The position numbers and the translations under genes were made by a program. Source: Pseudohalocynthiibacter aestuariivivens (GTDB lineage: Bacteria > Pseudomonadota > Alphaproteobacteria > Rhodobacterales > Rhodobacteraceae). Taken from it: 64,000 nucleotides of DNA. The stretch's first letter is position 1, and every line of letters starts with the position of its first letter. This document shows positions 35,790 through 42,298 of the stretch, in pieces. Location of the stretch: positions 1 to 64,000 of the forward strand of contig NZ_CP049042.1 in the NCBI RefSeq assembly GCF_011040495.1, given 5' to 3'. The notes under the pieces are model-generated. The model did no database searches and was not told the origin of the DNA. It was given only the letters and a program-made list of their open reading frames with translations.

Positions 35790-35811
35790 TTACCGGAGTA
35801 ACCTGCGTTAC
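35790..35811. promoter_or_regulatory. Overlapping TTAC-N4-GTAA and GTAAC-N4-GTTAC dyads
   Basis: Two overlapping inverted repeats lie 64-85 bp before the binding-protein ATG: TTACCGGAGTAA (35790-35801) and GTAACCTGCGTTAC (35798-35811). On the minus strand a TATACA-like -10 element lies immediately downstream (about 35778-35783), so a bound regulator would overlap or touch the -35 region of the transporter operon. LuxR-family proteins bind dyads of this size. Confidence 0.55.
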
Positions 35812-35847
35812 CTTGAGTTCGTTCGTGATCGAAAAACTGCCTTCCAG

Positions 35848-35861
35848 ATTACTCAAGTAAT
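35848..35861. promoter_or_regulatory. ATTAC-N4-GTAAT dyad
   Basis: ATTACTCAAGTAAT, a perfect 5-4-5 inverted repeat of the same type as the pair at 35790-35811. It is centred about 45 bp upstream of the predicted start of the rightward small RNA, the usual activator position for LuxR-type regulators. Confidence 0.55.
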
Positions 35862-35887
35862 GCTGCGCTCTTCACTGGGTGGGTGCA

Positions 35888-35893
35888 TATAAT
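35888..35893 (+). promoter_or_regulatory. TATAAT -10 box of a rightward transcript
   Basis: A consensus TATAAT with no good -35 hexamer at the normal distance; the ATTAC-N4-GTAAT dyad occupies the region just upstream instead, which suggests an activator-dependent promoter. Confidence 0.5.
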
Positions 35894-35899
35894 GGTGTA

Positions 35900-36022
35900 A
35901 GGTTTTCTACTCTGTTGGTGTGTAAGCCCAACCGAACTGATACCCTACCGCCACCCAGTGAGTTCCTCCCTGTTGGCTGGTTGGCTACTAACTTGCAGGG
36001 GAGACATCTCCCCTGCATTTTT
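35900..36022 (+). ncRNA. Candidate small regulatory RNA
   Basis: There is no protein frame here, but the stretch has the parts of an sRNA gene: TATAAT at 35888, a short stem GTTGG/CCAAC (35914-35932), an unpaired UUCCUCCC at 35963-35970 that is complementary to Shine-Dalgarno sequences, and a strong rho-independent terminator (GCAGGGGAG stem, ACAU loop, then ATTTTT; 35995-36022). CCUCC-bearing sRNAs that bind ribosome sites are known in Rhodobacterales from memory. It may also be the 5' leader of the luxR at 36212 acting by attenuation. Predicted from sequence only. Confidence 0.5.
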
Positions 36023-36053
36023 CCAATTCTCGTGATGAAAAATTTCCATAATA

Positions 36054-36070
36054 GGGCAGCTTAACTGCCC
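36054..36070. promoter_or_regulatory. GGGCAG-N5-CTGCCC inverted repeat before luxR
   Basis: Perfect 6-bp stem with 5-nt loop, 142 bp before the GTG start of the second luxR gene. It could be an operator or a leader hairpin. Apart from the sRNA and the dyads, the rest of the 35727-36211 gap shows nothing else recognisable. Confidence 0.3.
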
Positions 36071-36211
36071 CGCACATTGCTTTTCTCTTTATCCTGGGTT
36101 TGGCCGAATGAACTTGTCCAACTTCTTGTCAAAGGCCTCTTTCAACCTCTAGAGTTCCAGTCGCATTTACAACACTTTCACCTAGCAATCCAAACAAGGA
36201 AAGGCGCGCGC

Positions 36212-37231
36212 GTGACCGACAAGGAGTTTTCTCTCAAGATTCCGAAGCTGATGGTTGAGGCAGTCCAGAAACTCGGTACCTTGGAGTTCTATCATGCGCT
36301 ACTTCGAAACTTCCTGACCATATTACCCAAATGTGATGCATACATCCTTAAAATGGGACGCAACCATGCTCCGCAGATGCTGCACTTCGAAGGTGGTGGG
36401 TTAGCCTGTATGGAACTTTATCTCTCAGGTATATATCGAATCGACCCAGTTTATCAACTCTGCCGGAAAGGCCCCCAAGACAACTTTTGCAGGCTGAGTG
36501 ATTTCACAAATGATGGCCCAGAATATCAGCGTTACTTCGCCTTTGTAACAGGCGGCGGTGTCTGCGAGAATCTTGCGGCTTTATATTCGTTGCCCAGTGG
36601 CGACACAATCGTTTTGGCTTGGGACCTTGAAGAAGAATGTGGTCGGGTCTCTCACGAAACGCTCGTATGGCTCCGAGAATTTTACGAGATTTCCTCAGTT
36701 CTTCACGAACAGCATTTACGGCATCTGGCAGTGAACCCAGATGTGCGTATCTTATCTGCTGATTCTACTTTGCCTTGGGCAATACTGAACTCCAGCTATG
36801 AGTTGCTTCATCAAAGCGAGAACTGGCACGAGCAGGGAGGGCCTGACCTAATGGCGTATGCAAACGCCCATGGTTTAGGCAGCGGGTTGATCAGAATGGC
36901 GAGTGGCGAGTGGTCGGCGGGACGATTCCCGTCCTCGACCCAAGACAATGCAAGGCTTTGGTTCGTTAGGCTTGAAAGGCCGACCGAAACTCAAGCTCCA
37001 GCTTCCTTTGACGAAGCGTTCTCGCAGTTCGCTGATGAAGCTTGGAGACCCAGCGAAACAGAGGTAGCGAAGCTATCGCTTCAGGGATACGACAATGCGA
37101 CAATAGCGAAAAAACTAAATATAGGGCATCAGGTTGTCAAAAATTACAAGGCTGCCCTCTATCAAAAGGCGGGCATTTCATCCGAAAGGGAGTTTTTCAC
37201 TCAGTTTTTGAAATTCGTTCTCACGGACTAA
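36212..37231 (+). CDS. LuxR-family transcriptional regulator (paralogue 2)
   Basis: About 339 residues from a GTG at 36212 with AAGGAAAGG 8 nt upstream; longer frames upstream lack coding character. The C-terminal helix-turn-helix (SETEVAKLSLQGYDNATIAK followed by KLNIGHQVVKNYKAALYQKA) and most of the N-terminal domain align with the regulator at 24255-25379. It lacks an obvious acyl-homoserine-lactone-binding signature. It lies divergent from the transporter operon and downstream of the candidate sRNA. Two related LuxR proteins may form heterodimers or respond to different steps of the pathway. Confidence 0.85.
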   Translation: MTDKEFSLKIPKLMVEAVQKLGTLEFYHALLRNFLTILPKCDAYILKMGRNHAPQMLHFEGGGLACMELYLSGIYRIDPVYQLCRKGPQDNFCRLSDFTNDGPEYQRYFAFVTGGGVCENLAALYSLPSGDTIVLAWDLEEECGRVSHETLVWLREFYEISSVLHEQHLRHLAVNPDVRILSADSTLPWAILNSSYELLHQSENWHEQGGPDLMAYANAHGLGSGLIRMASGEWSAGRFPSSTQDNARLWFVRLERPTETQAPASFDEAFSQFADEAWRPSETEVAKLSLQGYDNATIAKKLNIGHQVVKNYKAALYQKAGISSEREFFTQFLKFVLTD

Positions 37232-37255
37232 TTCTTTGACACTGTGAGCGATACC

Positions 37256-38351
37256 TGAACTGCGACTCCTATCGGTGTTGAGGGTAGGGGCGTTGGCTCA
37301 TCTCTTCCAATATCTTTTCCTTGAAGACCTCAGCGGGAGTTTTCCACCCGAGGCATTTGCGGGGGGTGTTGTTGAGGCGATCGCAGATCACCTTCATGTC
37401 GTGATCTGTGCATCGCCGGATGTCGCGTTTGCGCGGCAGCCATCGTCTGAGCCTGCGATTGGTGTTTTCCACCGTGCCTTTCTGCCAAGGTGAAGACGGG
37501 TCACAAAACCAGGTTTGCGTCCTGATCTCGGCCTGCAGGTGCGGCCAACTGACGAACTCCGTGCCACGGTCAAACGTAATCGACTTCCGCGCGAGGTGGG
37601 GTAGATCACGAATGGTGTCCATGATCTTCCCCATGACCGGCTGAGTTCGTTTGTTCGGGTTCTTCAAAATGACTGTGAACCGGCTAACGCGCTCGACCAG
37701 AGACGTCACGTTCGTCTGCCCAAGTTTCTGTTTGAACAGAATCAAATCACCTTCCCAGTGCCCAAACTGGCGGCGGTGCGCGACATCGTCGGGGCGCAAC
37801 AGAATGCTGACATCTCGATCAAATTTGGGCGGCAGGCGCTTTCTGGCGCGGCGCGGCCTGCGGACCTTGCGGTGCTCAGGCAGGTACCACCACGGCTCCC
37901 GCGCCATGCCTTCCTTGGAATAGATGTAGCGATAGATCGTTTCCTGGCAGACCCGCAGTTTCGCGCCTTCATAGATCATACGGTTGCCGATTTGCTCAGG
38001 CGTCCAGCCTTGTTTGATGCGCTCGGTCACACGCTTGCACAGATCAGGATGCCGGATCAGTTTGCGTTGCGTGGATCGCCGTTGCTGAGTGCGTTGATGC
38101 GCGGCCATTCCAAAGTAACCGACGTACTTCTTCGGGAAGGCATCATCGGCCCAGAAGTTGCGTTTGATCTCGCGGAAAATCGTCGATTTGTGGCGCTTCA
38201 GAACCCGCGCCATCTCGGCAACAGGGACCTTTGCAAGCCACCAGTCTTCGATCCGGCGGCGTTCTTGTAAGCTCAGTTGCGTATAAACCGTTCCCATGCG
38301 ATATTTCTCCCATTAGATAACGCGTTGTTTTCTAATAGGAGTCGCACTTCA
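37256..38351. mobile_element. IS30-family insertion sequence
   Basis: About 1.1 kb element with inverted ends: a 12-bp perfect core TGCGACTCCTAT at 37261-37272 and its complement at 38335-38346, extendable with one mismatch to 17 bp (37256-37272 and 38335-38351). It encodes one transposase. No convincing 2-3 bp target duplication is visible next to either end. It separates the catabolic region from the defence island. Confidence 0.8.
37269..38297 (-). CDS. IS30-family transposase
   Basis: A 342-residue DDE transposase. The N-terminal helix-turn-helix LSLQERRRIEDWWLAKVPVA ... RHKSTIFREIKRN and the catalytic core are clear: the first Asp in HWEGDLILFK, the second in SITFDRGTEFVSW, and the Glu in KGTVENTNRRLRRWLPR. 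Length is full for the family, so the element may still be active. Confidence 0.93.
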   Translation of the reverse strand: MGTVYTQLSLQERRRIEDWWLAKVPVAEMARVLKRHKSTIFREIKRNFWADDAFPKKYVGYFGMAAHQRTQQRRSTQRKLIRHPDLCKRVTERIKQGWTPEQIGNRMIYEGAKLRVCQETIYRYIYSKEGMAREPWWYLPEHRKVRRPRRARKRLPPKFDRDVSILLRPDDVAHRRQFGHWEGDLILFKQKLGQTNVTSLVERVSRFTVILKNPNKRTQPVMGKIMDTIRDLPHLARKSITFDRGTEFVSWPHLQAEIRTQTWFCDPSSPWQKGTVENTNRRLRRWLPRKRDIRRCTDHDMKVICDRLNNTPRKCLGWKTPAEVFKEKILEEMSQRPYPQHR

Positions 38352-38415
38352 AAGTAGCGCGCACCCGCGTACAACTCTCAGTCGCGTAAGGTTTATTATG
38401 TTAATAAATGGAAAG

Positions 38416-39168
38416 TCACCTAGCGTGATATCCAGATTTCAGGTTCCCGTTTTCCCAAATGCGAAATGGACATCGCGCGATCGCTGCGTAAGCACGTTTA
38501 AACGCAACCGTCGTAGTTCGTCCGTCTAAAAGGTGCTTGTTCAAGAACATTTGTACAAACAGTGAAGAGTCTGCGCCGTGAACCGCCGAAAATGGAGCTA
38601 TGTAGGATTCACAAACAGGGCTGGCTGATATCTCTCTTGCGATGGGCGCCTTTCCTGTTTCACAGGCGAGGAACAGTATCGTCTTTGGTTGCACTCCTTC
38701 GACTTCCAATACTGCTAAAAGCCGTTCGGCATTTGCGGGTTCTCCGAGGCCAAATGTAATAGAATCAGGCGAGCCGTGGCCAATGAAAATTAGGTGACTG
38801 TAGACCGCATGGTTCAAAGCCCAGTAACTGCCGAGTTCGTCGATTGTTCTAATGTCAATCCGCCTGACAAACTCGTCTGTCACCAAAATTCTTGAAAACT
38901 GCAGGACTGATTTTGCAAGAGGGTCTAGAAGGCTGTCTTCCGTCCTGAAATCTCCAATCCTTACGATCAAGAATCCAAGGCCTCGGTGAGCTGCAGAAGA
39001 ACCCACGGAGACATTGTTGCCATCATTGTCCACCAAGTCGATCGTGATTGTCCTGTCCGCGACGGCAACCACACGACTCTGCCGAAACGCAGAACCTTCG
39101 ACGTTTTCAATGCCAATCTTCGACTTGGGGATAAAGACCTGCTCATCAACTTGCTGATTTCTGGCCAT
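38416..39168 (-). CDS. CHAT/caspase-like peptidase, putative effector of Ub-like operon
   Basis: A 250-residue protein. The C-terminal half fits a caspase-clan (CHAT-like) fold: a strand ending HLIFIGHGSPDSITFG with catalytic His131-Gly, and KTILFLACETGKAPIA with catalytic Cys169 followed by Gly. Strand-His-Gly and strand-x-Cys with about 38 residues between is the caspase/CHAT dyad arrangement. Residues 1-110 are an unassigned beta-rich domain. The start has GAGGAAG just upstream. It is the last gene of the leftward Ubl-E2-JAMM-E1 set, 188 bp after the E1 gene. I infer that it is a protease released or activated by, or acting on, Ub-like conjugates. It could instead regulate the system. Confidence 0.65.
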   Translation of the reverse strand: MARNQQVDEQVFIPKSKIGIENVEGSAFRQSRVVAVADRTITIDLVDNDGNNVSVGSSAAHRGLGFLIVRIGDFRTEDSLLDPLAKSVLQFSRILVTDEFVRRIDIRTIDELGSYWALNHAVYSHLIFIGHGSPDSITFGLGEPANAERLLAVLEVEGVQPKTILFLACETGKAPIAREISASPVCESYIAPFSAVHGADSSLFVQMFLNKHLLDGRTTTVAFKRAYAAIARCPFRIWENGNLKSGYHAR

Positions 39169-39356
39169 TACTTCCTCAGGATTGATCAGTTGTTCGGACA
39201 GCTTCGCGCCTTGGAAGCGTCACGGTCAACAAGTTTTGGCGTTTGGACCGAAAGGTTTAGGACAGCTGCTTCGATGAACGATGCTTCGACGTGAAATCGC
39301 TTGATCAAAGATACCACAACAACCCGCTGGCGCCCTTCGACTTCCCTTCCCCAAGC

Positions 39357-40736
39357 CTAACCGATCAATGCATCAGTGAAGCCGGGATTCATGTGTGCAG
39401 GCTCACCATTTTGTCCGCTCTCCACAATGTGACGATGATCTATGCTCAAAAGATCTAGATCGGCGAGTTGACACCGGCGCCCACCGTGCAGAAGGCGCAG
39501 AATTTCGCTAACCGCGAGGCAGGAGGCTACCATTCCAACGAAGGGGGCTCCGACAGCTTTTCCCGCCAGGAGCGTGGCACCACATTGATCAAGCGTCCTG
39601 GCTTTCACCAGTTTTTCATAGGCAACGGGCATGGCGTGGCCAGTTGAATAATCTGCAGCTAGCCAAATATCATCGGCCGGCCGGAGACCTGGTAAGACGT
39701 GCATTCTGATTTTCTGGAAGTCGTGGTGACCCCGCCCCAGCCCGGCCTCAACAACCAAGTCAAAGCCGGCTTTGTCGAGTGCTCTGCGCCCAAGTGCATT
39801 GTCGAGGCCGCACAAGGCGATGGCGGGTTCCGTAGGCTGACGCATAAAGTCGTCTGCAAAATACCGCTCCATCAGTGAGACCGAATGTCCCCGGTCTTCT
39901 GCCCAATCGGCGAGAACACGGGTTTTTTTCTGGCCGACCATGGACGGTGCGGTCAAAATAGAGGTGCTGTGTGTCGAGGTGGTGACGTCGTCGATATCCT
40001 GCAGAACGAGGGACAGAGCCGAGGGGTCTGCATAAGGTAACAGGCCCACATTCCAAAGATAAGCCTGTCCTAAGTGGCCGAGACCGATCAGCCAAAGTCG
40101 ATTTGGCAAATACTTGAGCGTGGGTTCGGACGGATCTTCAGCGCGCCAATCGATGTCTGGATTGAGCTTCCAAAGAGACAGCCCTAGGGTGCGCCGACCA
40201 GCGATTGGCAAGGCTTTACTTACGTGAAAATATGCTTCGGCCACGGCGAGGGCAGCACTCAAAGTTGCCGCGGTCGCAATGGGAGCTTTTTGGGGAACTC
40301 CAAGTTCAGAATGCGCTGGCATAATACCGCCTCGCCACCCCGCAGCTTGCGTGCGAATGGCAAACCCGTCGCGCCTTGGACGCGCGCCTCCCCCGATGAA
40401 AATGACGGGATCCTCACCCAGGTCTGGCGTGATAGCACCACCGTGCTGAATGACCTCATCAGCCAACGACTTGCTGCCCACTTGGCCTATCAACAGTCGG
40501 GCCGCCGAGACGCCTGAAACGTGAACCCCTCCCAGAAACACTCGGCTTGCTAAAGCAACGACCGTGAGCAAAGCGGTTTGATGTTCTGGGTTGTCAGCAT
40601 CGGCTGGATCAATTGCAACAGAAAGCCGGTAGCCTTCAAACAGACGTTCGGCGGCCTCGACTGTTTCAACAGTGCCGCTGTCCAGGGCTTGTTTCATCAG
40701 GCGGTGAAGGGTGTCACCATTTATGGGTTTGTCCAT
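39357..40736 (-). CDS. E1-like ThiF-family adenylyltransferase
   Basis: A 459-residue E1-like enzyme that should adenylate the C-terminus of the Ub-like protein and hand it to the E2. Residues ~1-200 are an N-terminal domain of unclear fold. The ThiF domain follows: Rossmann loop WLIGLGHLGQAY (218-224), LQDIDDV at 245-251 (ribose-binding Asp), and a candidate thioester Cys385 in TLDQCGATLLAGKAVG, with the GAPFVGMVASCLAVSE crossover helix. The ATG at 40736 is chosen because AGAGG lies 7 nt upstream; an ATG at 40760 inside the JAMM gene is possible. Standard ThiF zinc-binding Cys pairs are not evident. Confidence 0.8.
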   Translation of the reverse strand: MDKPINGDTLHRLMKQALDSGTVETVEAAERLFEGYRLSVAIDPADADNPEHQTALLTVVALASRVFLGGVHVSGVSAARLLIGQVGSKSLADEVIQHGGAITPDLGEDPVIFIGGGARPRRDGFAIRTQAAGWRGGIMPAHSELGVPQKAPIATAATLSAALAVAEAYFHVSKALPIAGRRTLGLSLWKLNPDIDWRAEDPSEPTLKYLPNRLWLIGLGHLGQAYLWNVGLLPYADPSALSLVLQDIDDVTTSTHSTSILTAPSMVGQKKTRVLADWAEDRGHSVSLMERYFADDFMRQPTEPAIALCGLDNALGRRALDKAGFDLVVEAGLGRGHHDFQKIRMHVLPGLRPADDIWLAADYSTGHAMPVAYEKLVKARTLDQCGATLLAGKAVGAPFVGMVASCLAVSEILRLLHGGRRCQLADLDLLSIDHRHIVESGQNGEPAHMNPGFTDALIG

Positions 40737-40746
40737 AGGGACCTCT

Positions 40747-41262
40747 CTAGAATCCGACATGAAAGAACGATTTGCGCTTCGACTTCGGAACACTTTCCCA
40801 ATCCTTGTTTCCAAGGTAGCGATAGATCCCAACGGTCGAACGTTTTGCGCGGTTTGCAAAATTCGGGACGATCAGTGCCAGGTGCCCTGATCGGGAAATC
40901 ATTGGATATGCGCGGTCTGACTTGCTTTGCTGCTCTCCACCTGGATGGACGTGCACATCCGCCACGACGGTCAGTTTTCGCGCTTTGCAGATTGCCCATA
41001 GATCACTGAAATACCGTCCGTCGAAGCGCACGATGCCTGAATCCAGACAATGCGGATCAAGATCGTCATAGAGAACGAATTCTACAATCCGGGCCTGGCT
41101 GCCCACCTTATAGCCAAGAAGAAAGGCGCCGCTTTCGCGGCTGCCGTTAGCGCCCCGTTGGCGCAAGCCGGCCATCAGCTTGCGCCAAAGAAACCATGAG
41201 CATGACAATTCATGCCGCGGTGCGAACAGGTGGCGTATAGTCCGCGCAATTGAGAAGTTCAT
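40747..41262 (-). CDS. JAMM/MPN-family metallopeptidase (deubiquitinase-like)
   Basis: About 171 residues. The JAMM zinc site is complete: Glu43 in SRESGAFLLG, His104 and His106 in VVADVHVHPGGE, and Ser113-x-x-Asp116 in QQSKSDRAYP. Such enzymes remove or process Ub-like proteins, either cleaving the C-terminal extension of the precursor or removing conjugates. The start is uncertain: the ATG at 41262 overlaps the E2 gene by 53 bp, but an N-terminal helix before the catalytic Glu is needed, so the later ATG at 41175 is less likely. Sits between E2 and E1 genes. Confidence 0.8.
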   Translation of the reverse strand: MNFSIARTIRHLFAPRHELSCSWFLWRKLMAGLRQRGANGSRESGAFLLGYKVGSQARIVEFVLYDDLDPHCLDSGIVRFDGRYFSDLWAICKARKLTVVADVHVHPGGEQQSKSDRAYPMISRSGHLALIVPNFANRAKRSTVGIYRYLGNKDWESVPKSKRKSFFHVGF

Positions 41263-41683
41263 GAACCAGCTCCAGATATTGGTTGATCCCGATTTTCGGG
41301 TTCCAGATTTTCGACGGCATTTCCTGGCGCCAGTTTTCGTGGCCTTCAAAGCTTGTACGATCGCAAGGCAGGTAAAGCGCCGAACCGTTCTTCCAGTCGG
41401 TCCTGAAGACCGATGACAGTCGACCGCCCCTGCCCCGTGGCCACATATCCAAGCCCAGTTGAGTGTTCTTGGACATGTCCCAAAGGCCGGCTGTCGGCGC
41501 GCGCTCTGGATAACCTGCGCAATGAAATCGAAGGACATATTCTTGGGCGTCCGACGCGGTGACAGCGATGAAGACATAAGGCCAACTCATCTCGGCGAGA
41601 CGCCACCGCCCTTCAAGTGCAGCGAGCTTGAAGGACGGCTTGGCGAGATCGGCGGACAATGCCCGTTCATCAGGACTGCTCAT
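41210..41683 (-). CDS. E2-like conjugating enzyme
   Basis: A 157-residue protein with the E2 layout in prokaryotic form: N-terminal helix and sheet (YVFIAVTASDAQEYVLRFHC, AGYPERAPTAGLWD equivalent to the YP-x2-PP segment), then ALYLPCDRTSFEGHENW carrying the presumed catalytic Cys107, then KIGINQYLELVHELLN, the C-terminal helix. It overlaps the Ubl gene by ATGA (41683-41680), so the two are translated together. Assignment rests on fold pattern and context rather than strong sequence identity. Confidence 0.7.
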   Translation of the reverse strand: MSSPDERALSADLAKPSFKLAALEGRWRLAEMSWPYVFIAVTASDAQEYVLRFHCAGYPERAPTAGLWDMSKNTQLGLDMWPRGRGGRLSSVFRTDWKNGSALYLPCDRTSFEGHENWRQEMPSKIWNPKIGINQYLELVHELLNCADYTPPVRTAA

Positions 41684-42189
41684 TGAGCCGACCCGGTGTG
41701 GCCGTTGACACGCTGATCGGGGACGAGATCAAACTCCAGCTTGGTACAGCCACATTTGGCAAGCGCGCCGATATGGGTGCCGGGGTGAGGCCGTTCGTGG
41801 GTGCCGGAAATCTGAAGCAGATGTTCACCCGCCTCTTCCTTGGCCATGCCAAACTTGTTTTTGGCGAACCAGCGTTTGACACGTTTGATCGTGGCCGAGG
41901 GCGGGAACCAGCGCCCTTCATCTTCACCGTTATACGTGACACACACTTCGATCTTGCGCTGCCGATGAAAGTGAAGTTTGAGGCCGGCCGGATTTCCAAG
42001 ATCAGCCAGGCAAGCATCATCAGAAGACGGATCTGCGGCATCTTCGATGAACACGTGGATGTCACTGGTGAAGCCAAGGCTCTCGCTGATCAGTTTTTTG
42101 AAGTCGCCGATAGTTGCCGCGTCTTCAAGCTCCAAGTGCTGGATGTCGTCAAGGTCTTCACCTTGATAGAAAATATCAATTTGGGTCAT
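41680..42189 (-). CDS. Tandem ubiquitin-like (multi-ubiquitin-domain) protein
   Basis: A 169-residue protein formed by two beta-grasp units. Unit 1 (about 4-76) runs IDIFYQGEDLDDIQHLEL ... TIGDFKKLISESLGF ... GLKLHFH; unit 2 (about 79-157) runs KIEVCVTYNGEDEGRWFP ... TIKRVKRWFAK ... CTKLEFDLVP. This matches bacterial multi-ubiquitin-domain proteins that accompany E1, E2 and JAMM genes. The tail after the second unit is DQRVNGHTGSAQ; there is no terminal Gly-Gly, so JAMM trimming to end in ...VNG, or direct use of another terminus, would be needed. First gene of the conjugation set, 109 bp after the helicase gene. Confidence 0.8.
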   Translation of the reverse strand: MTQIDIFYQGEDLDDIQHLELEDAATIGDFKKLISESLGFTSDIHVFIEDAADPSSDDACLADLGNPAGLKLHFHRQRKIEVCVTYNGEDEGRWFPPSATIKRVKRWFAKNKFGMAKEEAGEHLLQISGTHERPHPGTHIGALAKCGCTKLEFDLVPDQRVNGHTGSAQ

Positions 42190-42298
42190 TACTCATTCTC
42201 CGGGGAACTGAAGAGTGAGGCACCATTGCCCACCTACGTCCCTTCGAATGGTTAATCGTTTGCTGGTGGTCCAAACCGGAAGCGCGGACCCAAAAAAG

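Noticed and set aside
36077..36211. An N-terminal extension of the second LuxR protein
   Set aside because: The 45 codons are not protein-like and lack a ribosome site, whereas the GTG at 36212 has AAGGAAAGG at proper spacing and begins where similarity to the other LuxR starts.
37250..38356. A target-site duplication for the IS30 copy
   Set aside because: No matching 2-3 bp direct repeats could be identified next to either candidate end.
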